Of a stretch of DNA of 64,000 nucleotides, positions 1-9,210 are shown in pieces (position 1 is the stretch's first letter; the number at the start of each line of letters is the position of its first letter). Under the pieces are notes generated by a model that did not search any database, was not told where the DNA came from, and worked only from the letters and a program-made list of their open reading frames with translations. The translations under genes and the position numbers were made by a program. Source of the DNA: Flavobacterium flabelliforme (GTDB lineage: Bacteria > Bacteroidota > Bacteroidia > Flavobacteriales > Flavobacteriaceae); assembly GCF_017948675.1 (NCBI RefSeq), contig NZ_JAGFBU010000002.1, positions 186,001-250,000 of the forward strand, written 5' to 3'.

Positions 1-302
1 TTTTTTCTTCTTGATAAATAGTTACATTTTTTAAAGACAGTACGGATTGTGACATAATTTGCTTTTGTTTATGGGGTAAAAGTAATAAGATAACGGTTCT
101 ATTCAAAATAAATTCTATTGTATTCTATAGAATTTAAAAAATTAAAAGTATTATTTGTTAGGCAGGATATTTGATACTAAGAATGCTATGCTTAAAAACG
201 CAAAAAAGCCATCTGTAAAATTTGGTATCATAATAAAAGTTAATTTTGATTCGTTATAGAGTGTGGAATATAATATATTTGAATTATTAAAATAAAATCA
301 CA
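1..302. other. gene-free left edge / upstream region
   Basis: No reading frame here looks like a gene on either strand. The stretch is very AT-rich and contains the candidate promoter of the TPR gene at its right end. A gene lying further left, outside the window, may use part of it as upstream or downstream sequence; that cannot be judged from here. Confidence 0.5.
274..281 (+). promoter_or_regulatory. Bacteroidota -7 element (TATATTTG)
   Basis: TATATTTG matches the TAnnTTTG consensus exactly. A TTTG lies at 245-248, 25 bases upstream, which is longer than the usual 17-23 spacing. The ATG of the TPR gene follows 21 bases downstream, so the leader would be short. Confidence 0.5.
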
Positions 303-3300
303 ATGCGTAAATTTTCCTGGTTGTACTTCTTTTCTTGTTTTATTATAACCGTTGCTGTTTCGGCACAAAAATCAACTATTTATACCCATGAATTAAAAGA
401 TTTTAACAAAGCAGTTTATTTGTTCAAAGATCAACAATATGCTTCGGCTCAATTAATTTTTGATAAAGTAAAAGAAACCGCAACTACCGAAGAATTAAAA
501 TCAGATTGTGCCTATTATGCTGCAAATTGCGCCATTCGTACCAATCAGTCTAACGCTGATGAATTGATGGAGCGATTTGTATCGGATTATCCAACAAGTG
601 TTAAGCAAAATCAAGCCTATATAGAGGTAGCGCATTATCATTTTAGCCAAGGTAATTATCCTCAAGCCCTACAGTGGTTTGATAAAGTAGATGAGAGCAG
701 TTTGAGTTCTAGTGACCGAGATCAGTTTAATTTTCAAAAAGGATATAGCTTCTTCAACGCCAAAAAGAAAAAAGAGGCAACTACCTATTTTAATAAAGTA
801 GTAAACTCTAAGGAATATGGATCTCAAGCCAAATATTACTTAGGTTTTATGGCTTATGAAGGAGACGATTACAAGCAAGCAACCAAGTATTTTGATGAAG
901 TTTCGGGCGAGGAGAAATACAAGGAGAAACTTTCGTATTATCAGGCAGATATGAATTTTAAATTGGGTAATTTTCAGAAAGCAATAGATTTAGGTCAAAA
1001 AGCGATGGCAAACTCAAACGCCATGGAAAAATCTGAATTAAATAAAATCATTGGGGAAAGTTATTTTAATCTTAAAAAATATGATGCTTCTATTCCTTAT
1101 TTAGTAGCCTATAAAGGTAAAAAAGGAAAATGGAACAATACCGATTATTACCAGTTAGGATATGCTTATTACCAACAAAAAGAGTATGAAAATGCTATTT
1201 CTCAATTCAATAAAATCATTGGAGGAAAAGATTTTGTTGCGCAAAATGCCTATTATCATTTAGCCGAAAGCTATTTAAATACGGATAAAAAGCCACAAGC
1301 ATTAAATGCTTTTAAAAATGCATCCGAAATGGATTATGATTTAGCAATTCAAGAAGACGCTGCTTTAAATTATGCAAAGCTGAGTTATGAATTGGGTAAT
1401 TCGTATCAAAGTGTGCCTTCAATCTTACAAGCTTTTTTAACTAAATATCCCAATAATGCCAATCGTTCAGAGGTGGAGAAATTAGTAATTGACTCTTATA
1501 TTTCATCAAAAAATTATAAAGAAGCACTCGTTTTATTAGAAAAAAATAAAGCAGCAGAAAATAAATTAGCTTATCAAAAAGTATTGTTTTACAGAGGATT
1601 AGAATTATATAATGATGGTGACTATAATGATGCTTTAAAGATGTTTGTTAAGGCTACAACAGAGCAAAAAGATCCTGTTTTTACAACTAGAGCTCTTTTT
1701 TGGAAAGGAGAAACGGAATATGTTCTGAATGATTTTAAAGAAGCTTTACTAAGTTACAAACAGTTTGCTGGATCAACTCAAGCATCAAAAACACCAGAAT
1801 TTAAAAATTACAATTACAATATTGCTTACACTTATTTTAAACTAAAAGAGTACGATCAGGCGGGAAATTATTTTCAAACTCAGATCGAAAAATCCTCATC
1901 TGATAAAGTTCGTTTGAGTGATTCTTATTTGCGTTTGGCAGATTGTCGTTTTGTAACTTCAAAATACAGTCAAGCTGTGGATGCTTACAATAAGGTAATA
2001 GAATCAAAAAGTATTGATGCTGATTATGCTTATTTTCAAAAAGCTATTTCTTATGGATTTATGTCAAAAATGGATAAAAAAATTGAGGAGTTGAATTCCT
2101 TTATTCAATTATATCCAAAATCAGAGTACAAAGATGATGCACTTTTTGAATTGGCTAATACCTATGTTGCTGAAAATAAAAACGATTTGGCAATAAAAAC
2201 CTATGAAAGATTAAATGTCGAATTTAAAAAAGGATCTTTTACATCAAGAGCAGTTTTGCGTCAAGGATTAGTTTATTACAATACTGATAAATATGAGCAA
2301 GCATTATTGAAATTCAAGAATGTTGCTGCAAATTTTCCGCGTACACCAGAAGCTTTAGAAGCTGTTGCTACAGCCCGTTTGATTTATGTAGACAGCGGTA
2401 GAGTAGACGAATATGCCAATTGGGTTCGAACTTTAGATTTTGTTGCAGTAACAGATGTTGAACTCGATAATGATACTTATGAAGCTGCTGAAAAACAATT
2501 TCAGCAAAATAATGTCAAACAAGCAATTACTGGCTTTACCAGTTATATCAATCAGTTTCCTAAAGGAATTCATGCTTTAAAAGCGAATTATTTTCTAGCT
2601 CAATCTTATTTTGGTGAAGGTTCTGAAAGTAAAGCAATTCCTTATTATGAATATGTAATAGCGCAATCGACTACCGAATTTACAGAACAATCGTTATCCC
2701 GATTAGCTCAAGTTTTTCTAAAAAATAAACAAACAGACAAAGCCATTCCTGTTTTATTGCGTTTAGAAAGTGAAGGAGATGTAGCGCAGAATGTCACGTA
2801 TGCACAATCAAATTTGATGAAATCGTATTATGCGATGAAGGATTATCCAAAATCAGTCTTATATGCTGAAAAAGTTTTGACGAATCCTAAAACCGATGAT
2901 AAAGTAAAAAGTGATGCCCAAATTATTGTTGCAAGAGCTGCTATAGAAAGTGGTGATGAAGCAAAAGCAAAAGTAGCTTATGCTAAATTAATGACTATTG
3001 CCAAAGGAGAACTAGCGGCAGAGGCTTTGTATTATGATGCTTATTTTAAAAATAAAGAAGGAAATTATGATGCCTCTAATACAGCAGTTCAAAAATTAGC
3101 TAAAAATTATTCTAGTTATAAATATTTTGGTGCAAAAGGCTTGGTTTTAATGGCGAAAAATTTCTACGGATTAAAAGATAGTTTTCAGGCAACTTATATA
3201 TTAGAGAATGTGATTAAAAACTTTACTGATTATTCTGATGTGGTTGCTGATGCTAAAACAACATTAGATTTTATTAAAACAGAAGAATCTAAAACGAATT

Positions 3301-3317
3301 CGTCAGTAGGAAAGTAA
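303..3317 (+). CDS. large exported tetratricopeptide-repeat protein
   Basis: This 1004-residue protein starts with a signal peptide (hydrophobic segment at about residues 5-20, cleavage near VSA/QKS). The rest is a long run of TPR-like helical hairpins. The typical A-x-x-Y-F and Y-x-x-A spacing recurs throughout, for example YASAQLIFDKV, YPQALQWFDKV, YENAISQFNKI and YEQALLKFKNV. Such proteins are periplasmic or outer-membrane-associated scaffolds, and no enzymatic domain is visible. It lies upstream of a PhzF-family gene and an outer-membrane barrel gene on the same strand. The three may be co-transcribed, since the gaps are only 71 and 43 bases. A role in assembling or partnering the barrel is an inference from this neighbourhood. 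The exact TPR count was not computed. Confidence 0.85.
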   Translation: MRKFSWLYFFSCFIITVAVSAQKSTIYTHELKDFNKAVYLFKDQQYASAQLIFDKVKETATTEELKSDCAYYAANCAIRTNQSNADELMERFVSDYPTSVKQNQAYIEVAHYHFSQGNYPQALQWFDKVDESSLSSSDRDQFNFQKGYSFFNAKKKKEATTYFNKVVNSKEYGSQAKYYLGFMAYEGDDYKQATKYFDEVSGEEKYKEKLSYYQADMNFKLGNFQKAIDLGQKAMANSNAMEKSELNKIIGESYFNLKKYDASIPYLVAYKGKKGKWNNTDYYQLGYAYYQQKEYENAISQFNKIIGGKDFVAQNAYYHLAESYLNTDKKPQALNAFKNASEMDYDLAIQEDAALNYAKLSYELGNSYQSVPSILQAFLTKYPNNANRSEVEKLVIDSYISSKNYKEALVLLEKNKAAENKLAYQKVLFYRGLELYNDGDYNDALKMFVKATTEQKDPVFTTRALFWKGETEYVLNDFKEALLSYKQFAGSTQASKTPEFKNYNYNIAYTYFKLKEYDQAGNYFQTQIEKSSSDKVRLSDSYLRLADCRFVTSKYSQAVDAYNKVIESKSIDADYAYFQKAISYGFMSKMDKKIEELNSFIQLYPKSEYKDDALFELANTYVAENKNDLAIKTYERLNVEFKKGSFTSRAVLRQGLVYYNTDKYEQALLKFKNVAANFPRTPEALEAVATARLIYVDSGRVDEYANWVRTLDFVAVTDVELDNDTYEAAEKQFQQNNVKQAITGFTSYINQFPKGIHALKANYFLAQSYFGEGSESKAIPYYEYVIAQSTTEFTEQSLSRLAQVFLKNKQTDKAIPVLLRLESEGDVAQNVTYAQSNLMKSYYAMKDYPKSVLYAEKVLTNPKTDDKVKSDAQIIVARAAIESGDEAKAKVAYAKLMTIAKGELAAEALYYDAYFKNKEGNYDASNTAVQKLAKNYSSYKYFGAKGLVLMAKNFYGLKDSFQATYILENVIKNFTDYSDVVADAKTTLDFIKTEESKTNSSVGK

Positions 3318-3388
3318 TTTCTAATCTATTGATGATGTTTAAAATTTAGTATTTGTTTCAACCTAATTAAAGTCAAAATAATCCTCTA

Positions 3389-4246
3389 ATGACAATACCT
3401 TTTTACATAGTAGATGTTTTTGCAGAAGAAAAATATAAAGGAAATCAATTGGCCGTTTTCTTAGATGCGGAGAGTTTAACTGACGCTCAGATGTTGCAGA
3501 TTGCACGTGAAACAAATTTTGCAGAGAGTACTTTTATTACTGCTATAAAAGATGAAATAGCAACGATTAGAATTTTTACGCCACAACATGAAATGCAATT
3601 TGCTGGTCATCCCATAATTGGTACTTCGTGGTTACTGATGAATAAGATAATAGATAACTGCGGTCAAGATATTACTGTTTTGGTTCCTGTTGGGCCCATT
3701 TCTGTTCGACAAGAAGAAGATTTAGTTTGGTTGCAAGCAGCACAGCCCGAGTTTCTAGCAACATTTTCAGCAAAGGATTTTCTGTCATTTACTAATTTAA
3801 GTTCAGCTGATTTAGATACAGAATTTCCTATTCAAGAAGTAACAACAGGAAGTGCATTTGTACTTGTTCCAGTTAGAAATATACAAGCATTAAAAAATCT
3901 AGTTCTTAATCAGGACAAAATGGATAAATGGTTGCGTGAAAATTGTCAAACGGATCACCGAGCATTTTACTTTTTTTGTGTAGAAGATAATAAAATTAGT
4001 AGCAGAATGCTGTGTGTAGAGAACAATAGACTTATTGAGGATGCTGCCACAGGAAGTGCTAGCTCTTGTTTGCAAGCTTTTCTTTTAAAGTATCATCAAT
4101 CAGAAATTAATACCATCAATTATCAAGGTGATTTTATTAATAGACCTTCACAGATTCATTTCAAGGGGAGTTTAGCAGATAATCAGTATGATATAAATAT
4201 TGGCGGCAAAACAAAATTTGTTGCCAAGGGAGAATGGGAAGTTTAA
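3389..4246 (+). CDS. PhzF family isomerase/epimerase-like protein
   Basis: The 285-residue length is typical of the PhzF/diaminopimelate-epimerase-fold family. Family motifs are present in order: GNQLAVF near residue 18, NFAESTFI with the presumed catalytic Glu46, FTPQHEMQFAGHP near 65-77, and DAATGSASS in the C-terminal half. No signal peptide is visible, so the protein is probably cytoplasmic. The family includes the phenazine enzyme PhzF, but most members outside phenazine clusters have no assigned substrate. No phenazine genes are present here, so the substrate is unknown. It sits between the TPR gene and the barrel gene on the same strand. Confidence 0.88.
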   Translation: MTIPFYIVDVFAEEKYKGNQLAVFLDAESLTDAQMLQIARETNFAESTFITAIKDEIATIRIFTPQHEMQFAGHPIIGTSWLLMNKIIDNCGQDITVLVPVGPISVRQEEDLVWLQAAQPEFLATFSAKDFLSFTNLSSADLDTEFPIQEVTTGSAFVLVPVRNIQALKNLVLNQDKMDKWLRENCQTDHRAFYFFCVEDNKISSRMLCVENNRLIEDAATGSASSCLQAFLLKYHQSEINTINYQGDFINRPSQIHFKGSLADNQYDINIGGKTKFVAKGEWEV

Positions 4247-4289
4247 AATAAAGTATAAAAATTATACTTAAAATAAAAAAAAATAAAAG

Positions 4290-6098
4290 ATGACATTTAA
4301 AGATTTAAAAATTAAAATGGTACCAAATAATACATTAACATTTTTAGCACCTTGTATTTCAAGTAGAGTTGGATTAGGGATTTTATTTTTATTGATTTCT
4401 CAATTTTCATTTGCTCAAAAGAAAGAACAGATTGGAAATGAAACTGTAAATGTCGTAAAACCTTATACTCCAAAAATTTCAGATGCTTCTAAAGTGAAGG
4501 AAGTGGGAGAGTTAGATGATGAGGGGAATACTAAGAAAGAAGTGGTAAAATATACTATTTTTTCTTTTCCTGTTGCTTCAACATTTACTCCATCAAAAGG
4601 AAAAGCAGAAGGTGTTGAAAAAGAAAAACAAGCACATTTATTCAAGAATTACGCTACTTTAGGTTTGGGTAATTACGGAACTTTAATAGGAGAATTATTC
4701 GTGAACCACGATCTGAGTAATACGGATTATGTTGGTGGTATGTTTAGACATCACTCTTCGCAAGGAGGCATTAAAGAAGCTCGATTAGACGATCGATTTT
4801 ACGATACTTCACTCGATTTAATGTACGGTTCGAATCAAAAAGATATATCTTGGAATTTAGATTTAGGAATGCAAAACCAAATATATAATTGGTACGGACT
4901 GCCAGTTAATTTTGCTAATACACTTTCGTTGGATGATAGAAGAAGTCTGATAAACAGTATTGATCCAAAACAAGCTTACACTACTATTTCATTAGGTGGT
5001 AATGTTGCGTTTAGTGACGGTATTGTAAATAAAGTAAGCTTGAAGTACAATCATTTTACAGATATGTTTAATTCTTCCGAGAATAGATTTTTTATTAAGC
5101 CAACGGTAGCTTTTGATGTAATGGATAGTGCTGTTAAGACAGATTTTATTGTGGATTATGTTGGTGGAAGTTTTGAAAAAAACTACCTCAATAATGTACA
5201 GCCTTTAAAATATGGTTTTACTAATTTTGGAGTTTCTCCAAGTTTTGTAATGCTAGAACAAGACTGGACACTTACCATTGGTGCTGCTATTTTTTACAGC
5301 CTAGATAATCAAAATAGTAATAATAAGTTTTTAGTATATCCAAAGTTCAATGCTTCCTATAAAGTCGTGGGAGATTTAATGATTTTTTACGCTGGGGCTG
5401 AAGGTGATTTAAAACAAAATTCATATCAAGATTTTGTGGGTGTAAATCCGTTTTTATCACCAACATTATTTGTTGCCCCTACAGACCAGCAATATGATAT
5501 TTTTGCAGGGTTAAAAGGTAAATTATCTAATAATGTTAGTTACAATGTTAGAGGTTCTTATACAAACGAGAGAAATAAAGCGTTGTTTAAAAGTAATATT
5601 CATGATGAAAACCCAAGTAATGAGAATTATGAATATGGAAACTCCTTTCAGGTAGTTTATGATGACATGAGAACTTTGCGTTTTTATGGCGAATTGAAAG
5701 CTGATTTTTCAGATAATGTGACCTTTGGTGTCAACGGAAGTTTTAGCAGTTTTAAAAATGCTTCACAAAATGAAGCTTGGAATTTGCCAACAGTAAAAGT
5801 AAATTCAAATCTTGATTTTAATATTACTAAAAAATGGTTCGCTGGTGTAAATGTTTTTTATGTTGGAGAGAGAAAAGATTTTACAGTAATAGATTTTCAA
5901 CCAATGTATAAGGAAGGTATTGTAACTTTAAAATCTTACTTTGATTTAAATGCTAATTTAGGGTACAATTATAGTGATCGATTAACAGGATTTATTAGAG
6001 CAAATAACATTACAAATAGTGGTTACCAAAAATGGCAAAATTATCCTGTACAAGGTTTTCAATTGGTTTTGGGTGCTAATTATAAATTTGATTTTTAG
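4290..6098 (+). CDS. outer-membrane beta-barrel protein (TonB-receptor-like barrel)
   Basis: The 602-residue protein has an N-terminal hydrophobic signal at about residues 28-43 ending SFA/QKK. After it comes a short region with VNVVKPYTPKISDAS, then a long series of alternating hydrophobic/polar strands with aromatic girdles. The chain ends in KFDF, the C-terminal aromatic expected of an outer-membrane barrel. No canonical plug domain or TonB box is visible, so it resembles the barrel part of Bacteroidota TonB-dependent receptors. An alternative ATG at 4317 would shorten the unusually long n-region before the signal and is quite possible. A strong bidirectional terminator follows. The cargo is unknown. 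Confidence 0.8.
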   Translation: MTFKDLKIKMVPNNTLTFLAPCISSRVGLGILFLLISQFSFAQKKEQIGNETVNVVKPYTPKISDASKVKEVGELDDEGNTKKEVVKYTIFSFPVASTFTPSKGKAEGVEKEKQAHLFKNYATLGLGNYGTLIGELFVNHDLSNTDYVGGMFRHHSSQGGIKEARLDDRFYDTSLDLMYGSNQKDISWNLDLGMQNQIYNWYGLPVNFANTLSLDDRRSLINSIDPKQAYTTISLGGNVAFSDGIVNKVSLKYNHFTDMFNSSENRFFIKPTVAFDVMDSAVKTDFIVDYVGGSFEKNYLNNVQPLKYGFTNFGVSPSFVMLEQDWTLTIGAAIFYSLDNQNSNNKFLVYPKFNASYKVVGDLMIFYAGAEGDLKQNSYQDFVGVNPFLSPTLFVAPTDQQYDIFAGLKGKLSNNVSYNVRGSYTNERNKALFKSNIHDENPSNENYEYGNSFQVVYDDMRTLRFYGELKADFSDNVTFGVNGSFSSFKNASQNEAWNLPTVKVNSNLDFNITKKWFAGVNVFYVGERKDFTVIDFQPMYKEGIVTLKSYFDLNANLGYNYSDRLTGFIRANNITNSGYQKWQNYPVQGFQLVLGANYKFDF

Positions 6099-6122
6099 AG
6101 TAATTATTTTTTAAACAGCATA

Positions 6123-6163
6123 AAAACAAAACAGGCTACCTTTTGGGTAGCCTGTTTTGTTTT
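6123..6163. terminator. bidirectional intrinsic terminator
   Basis: A perfect 18-bp stem (6123-6140 with 6146-6163) closes a 5-base loop. It has an A-rich left flank and a T-rich right flank. It lies between the barrel gene and the convergent DUF2911 gene and can serve both. Confidence 0.9.
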
Positions 6164-6173
6164 AGAGTAGTCT

Positions 6174-6719
6174 TTATTTTGTAAAAGGAATAGCGACTCT
6201 CATTTTGTCCCATCCTAAATTAAGTACGATCTCTTTATCCGTTTTAGTAAAAACCATGGCAAATGCATCAATATAATCATCTGCTATTGTTACAGGAATG
6301 TTTAACCGAGCGACATCATTTTTTGCATTGTAGGTATAAGCACCCCAAACATTTTTGTCTTTATTTATAATCACGGTCCATTCTTTTTCACCTGGAATCG
6401 TATAAAGAGTATAAACTCCCGCTTTTATTTTAGTTTTTCCAAGATACATATCTGTGTAAAAGTTTATTTCAGCAGCTTCGTTAGCTCCCGTTCTCCACAC
6501 TTTTCCATTAGGAGCTAGTTCGCTAAGACTACGTCCTTTTAGTTGAGGTCGGCTGTATAGCACTCGTACAGTTTTGTTTGCATCTTTGTAATCATTAGGG
6601 AACCAAGCAGCATCCAGAGGGCTTTTGTCTAAGTCTGGAAATTTTTGTGCATTTATAGAATTAGATAAAAGCATCATAAGTGCGCAGATTGCCGTGGCAA
6701 TAATTCTAGATTTTCTCAT
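6174..6719 (-). CDS. DUF2911 domain secreted protein
   Basis: The 181-residue protein has a clear signal peptide (hydrophobic core IIATAICALMMLLS, cleavage near INA/QKF). The DUF2911 signature follows, including VLYSRPQLKGR, GKVWRTGANEA and AGVYTLYTIPGEKEWTVI. The family is widespread in Bacteroidota and found in the envelope; no biochemical function is established. It is a single gene, converging on the barrel gene. Confidence 0.88.
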   Translation of the reverse strand: MRKSRIIATAICALMMLLSNSINAQKFPDLDKSPLDAAWFPNDYKDANKTVRVLYSRPQLKGRSLSELAPNGKVWRTGANEAAEINFYTDMYLGKTKIKAGVYTLYTIPGEKEWTVIINKDKNVWGAYTYNAKNDVARLNIPVTIADDYIDAFAMVFTKTDKEIVLNLGWDKMRVAIPFTK

Positions 6720-6805
6720 AGTCTTTTTGATAAGTTAATAGTTATTTGTAAAGTTAGAGATTCTTATTCAAGTTTCATAATGAAGCAGACTCGGTTTTAG
6801 AAAAA

Positions 6806-6837
6806 TTGTGTACCTCTCAAATAATAGGCTAACTTTG
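6806..6837 (+). promoter_or_regulatory. candidate promoter of the GreA-like gene
   Basis: TTG at 6806-6808 and TAACTTTG at 6830-6837 are separated by 21 bases, which fits the Bacteroidota -33/-7 pattern. The next ATG is at 6911, giving a leader of about 65 bases. Confidence 0.55.
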
Positions 6838-6910
6838 TTTTTTAGAGTTAAGAAGAGAAAAAAAAAATCCGATAGTTCTTGATTTGTATTAAAATTTTAA
6901 TGTAAAAAGT

Positions 6911-7360
6911 ATGACATTCAAACAAAAAATTTATAATTATTATGTACAATTGGTACAAGACAAAATAGATGCTTTTAGAGACATGATTGCAGCATTAACG
7001 GAAGATTCTAAAAATGACGCTAAAGGTTCTGCTGGAGATAAACACGAAACAGCTTTGTCTATGATGCATATTGAACAAGAAAAACTTAATTCTAAATTAC
7101 GAGAAGTACTCACTCAAAAATCAGTTTTAGATAAAATAGATGCGCTAACTATTGCTGAAAATATTATTGTTGGAAGTTTAGTCAAAGCCAACGGAATTTA
7201 CTTGTATCTTAGTTTGGCTTTACCAAAAATCACTATTGACGGAATCAATGTTATTGCGCTATCACCTCAATCTCCGCTAGGAAAACATCTGATGGGGAAT
7301 AAGGTTGGTTTTGAATTTGAAATAAATAATACAAAATACACGATACAAGAAATAGCATAA
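6911..7360 (+). CDS. GreA/GreB C-terminal-domain-like protein
   Basis: The 149-residue protein has a charged helical N-terminal half (about residues 1-80, coiled-coil-like, with EQEKLNSKLREVL). Its compact C-terminal half contains SPQSPLGKHLMGNKVG followed by FEFEINNTKYTIQEI. That pattern matches the FKBP-like C-terminal domain of GreA/GreB transcript-cleavage factors (SP-x-G-x-x-LxGKKxGD, then a beta-strand pair). Members of this type are sometimes labelled 3-oxoacyl-ACP synthase in databases, but no thiolase-fold motif is present. It probably contacts RNA polymerase or is a divergent relative; this is an inference. It precedes the amidohydrolase gene by 35 bases. Confidence 0.65.
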   Translation: MTFKQKIYNYYVQLVQDKIDAFRDMIAALTEDSKNDAKGSAGDKHETALSMMHIEQEKLNSKLREVLTQKSVLDKIDALTIAENIIVGSLVKANGIYLYLSLALPKITIDGINVIALSPQSPLGKHLMGNKVGFEFEINNTKYTIQEIA

Positions 7361-7395
7361 GTTCCTTATTTTTTAAACTCAAAAAAATCAAATCA

Positions 7396-9021
7396 ATGAA
7401 ACAAATTACACTACTTCTTTCTTTATTTTTAGTTTTTTCTTGTAATCAAAACCAAAAAAAAACTGTAGATACCATAATTACACATGCCACAATTTATACC
7501 GTTGATAAAACGTTTAGTACCGCTACAGCGATGGCAATTAGTGAAGGGAAAATTGTAGCCATTGGAACGGACTCTGAAATTCAAAACGTGTATGAATCTA
7601 AAAATACAATTGATGCAAAAGGAAAGTTTATTTATCCAGGACTAATAGATGCCCATTGTCATTTTTATGGTTTTGGTTTAAGTTTACAAGAAGTAGATTT
7701 GCGAGGTACTCGAAGTATGAAAGAAGTAATTGCTCGCATAAAGGCTTTTCAAAAAGTAAAAAAATCAGACTTTATTGTTGGTAATGGCTGGGACCAAAAC
7801 AATTGGGTAGAAAAACAATTTCCTACAAAAGAAGAGTTAGACGCAGAATTCCCTGATATTCCTGTAGTATTAAATAGAATTGATGGGCATGCTATAATTG
7901 TGAATAGTAAAGTATTAAAATTGGCAGGAATTACTAAAGATACGAAAGCAGTGGGTGGTCAAATTGAAATTAAAAATGGAGAACCAACTGGTATTTTAAT
8001 CGATAATCCCATGGATTTGGTTTTTAAAATAATACCAAAACCAAATCGTAAAACTCAAATTGCAGCTTTAGTAGATGCTGAAAAAAACATGTTTCATTAT
8101 GGATTAACTACCGTGAATGATGCCGGTTTAGACCCTGATGTTATTCACTTGATTGATAGTTTACAAAAAGTAAAGGTTTTGAAAATTAATGTTTATGCCA
8201 TGATTTCTGCCAATCAAAAAAATATTGATCTGTATTTGAAAAAAGGAATTTACAAAACCAATTCTTTAGATGTGCGTTCTTTTAAGCTTTTTGGTGATGG
8301 TGCTTTAGGTTCTCGTGGCGCTTGTCTTCATAAAGAATATTCGGATATGGCTAAACAATATGGTGCTTTGTTATCGTCTCCTTCAGAGTTAAAAGGAATT
8401 GCAAAACAAATTGCAGCATCAGATTTTCAATTGAATTCGCACGCGATAGGAGATTCTGCCAATACTGTTTTATTGAAAATTTATAAAGAAGTTTTGAGAG
8501 GAAAAAAAGACCGCCGTTGGAAAATTGAACACGCTCAGATTATAAGAGAGCAAGATTTTGATTATTTTAAATTAGGTATTATTCCTTCAGTACAACCTAC
8601 TCATGCTACCTCTGACATGTATTGGGCCGGAGAAAGATTAGGAAAAGAAAGATTGAAAAATGCTTATGCTTATAAAAAGCTACTACAAAAAGCAGGAATT
8701 ATAGCATTAGGAACTGACTTCCCTGTAGAACAAGTAAATCCTATGCTGACATTTCATGCGGCTGTGGCTAGAAAAGACAGCAAAAATTATCCTAAAGGAG
8801 GATTCCAAATAGAAAACGCTCTGAGCAGAGAAGAAACATTGAAAGGGATGACAATATGGGCTGCTTATTCAAACTTTGAAGAAAAAGAAAAAGGAAGCTT
8901 AGAAGTAGGAAAGTGGGCTGATTTTGTAATTTTCGATCAGGACTTAATGAAGGTAAATGAAGATCAAATTGTTAAAATACTTCCTAAAGCAACTTACTTA
9001 AAAGGAGCTAAAGTAAACTAG
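7396..9021 (+). CDS. amidohydrolase family 3 (YtcJ-like) lipoprotein
   Basis: The 541-residue protein begins with a lipoprotein signal whose lipobox Cys is residue 16 (LFLVFSC). The metal-dependent amidohydrolase motifs follow: GKFIYPGLIDAHCHF for the first His pair, FGDGALGSRGACL, KIEHAQI, and ALGTDFPVE for the conserved Asp. YtcJ-like enzymes hydrolyse amide or related bonds with bound metal; the substrate cannot be read from sequence. The lipobox predicts anchoring in the envelope, probably facing the periplasm. It is likely transcribed together with the short gene upstream. Confidence 0.88.
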   Translation: MKQITLLLSLFLVFSCNQNQKKTVDTIITHATIYTVDKTFSTATAMAISEGKIVAIGTDSEIQNVYESKNTIDAKGKFIYPGLIDAHCHFYGFGLSLQEVDLRGTRSMKEVIARIKAFQKVKKSDFIVGNGWDQNNWVEKQFPTKEELDAEFPDIPVVLNRIDGHAIIVNSKVLKLAGITKDTKAVGGQIEIKNGEPTGILIDNPMDLVFKIIPKPNRKTQIAALVDAEKNMFHYGLTTVNDAGLDPDVIHLIDSLQKVKVLKINVYAMISANQKNIDLYLKKGIYKTNSLDVRSFKLFGDGALGSRGACLHKEYSDMAKQYGALLSSPSELKGIAKQIAASDFQLNSHAIGDSANTVLLKIYKEVLRGKKDRRWKIEHAQIIREQDFDYFKLGIIPSVQPTHATSDMYWAGERLGKERLKNAYAYKKLLQKAGIIALGTDFPVEQVNPMLTFHAAVARKDSKNYPKGGFQIENALSREETLKGMTIWAAYSNFEEKEKGSLEVGKWADFVIFDQDLMKVNEDQIVKILPKATYLKGAKVN

Positions 9022-9131
9022 ATAAATTGTTAAAAATGATAGTTTATAATTTGCAGAGGCGTTTTCGTAGGTTGTAAATTATATATACTGCGTTAATTAG
9101 TATTTTTTGTTTCAATTTATAACTGAAATAG

Positions 9132-9171
9132 GTATTTGTGTTTTGTAATTATAAGTGTAATTGCATCTTTG
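9132..9171 (+). promoter_or_regulatory. promoter of the first asnB
   Basis: TTTTG (9141-9145) and CATCTTTG (9164-9171) are 18 bases apart and form a near-consensus Bacteroidota promoter. The block GTATTTG, 23 bases, TGCATnTTTG is repeated with identical spacing before the second asnB. The ATG lies 39 bases downstream. Confidence 0.6.
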
Positions 9172-9210
9172 CCTTATCAAAATAAATAAAACATTTAAAA
9201 ATATATAGTT

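Noticed and set aside
3389-4246. Phenazine biosynthesis gene
   Set aside because: PhzF-family membership alone does not imply phenazines, and no other phz genes are present.
6911-7360. 3-oxoacyl-ACP synthase
   Set aside because: It is far too short and lacks the thiolase-fold Cys-His-Asn/His motifs; the Gre-like C-domain fits better.
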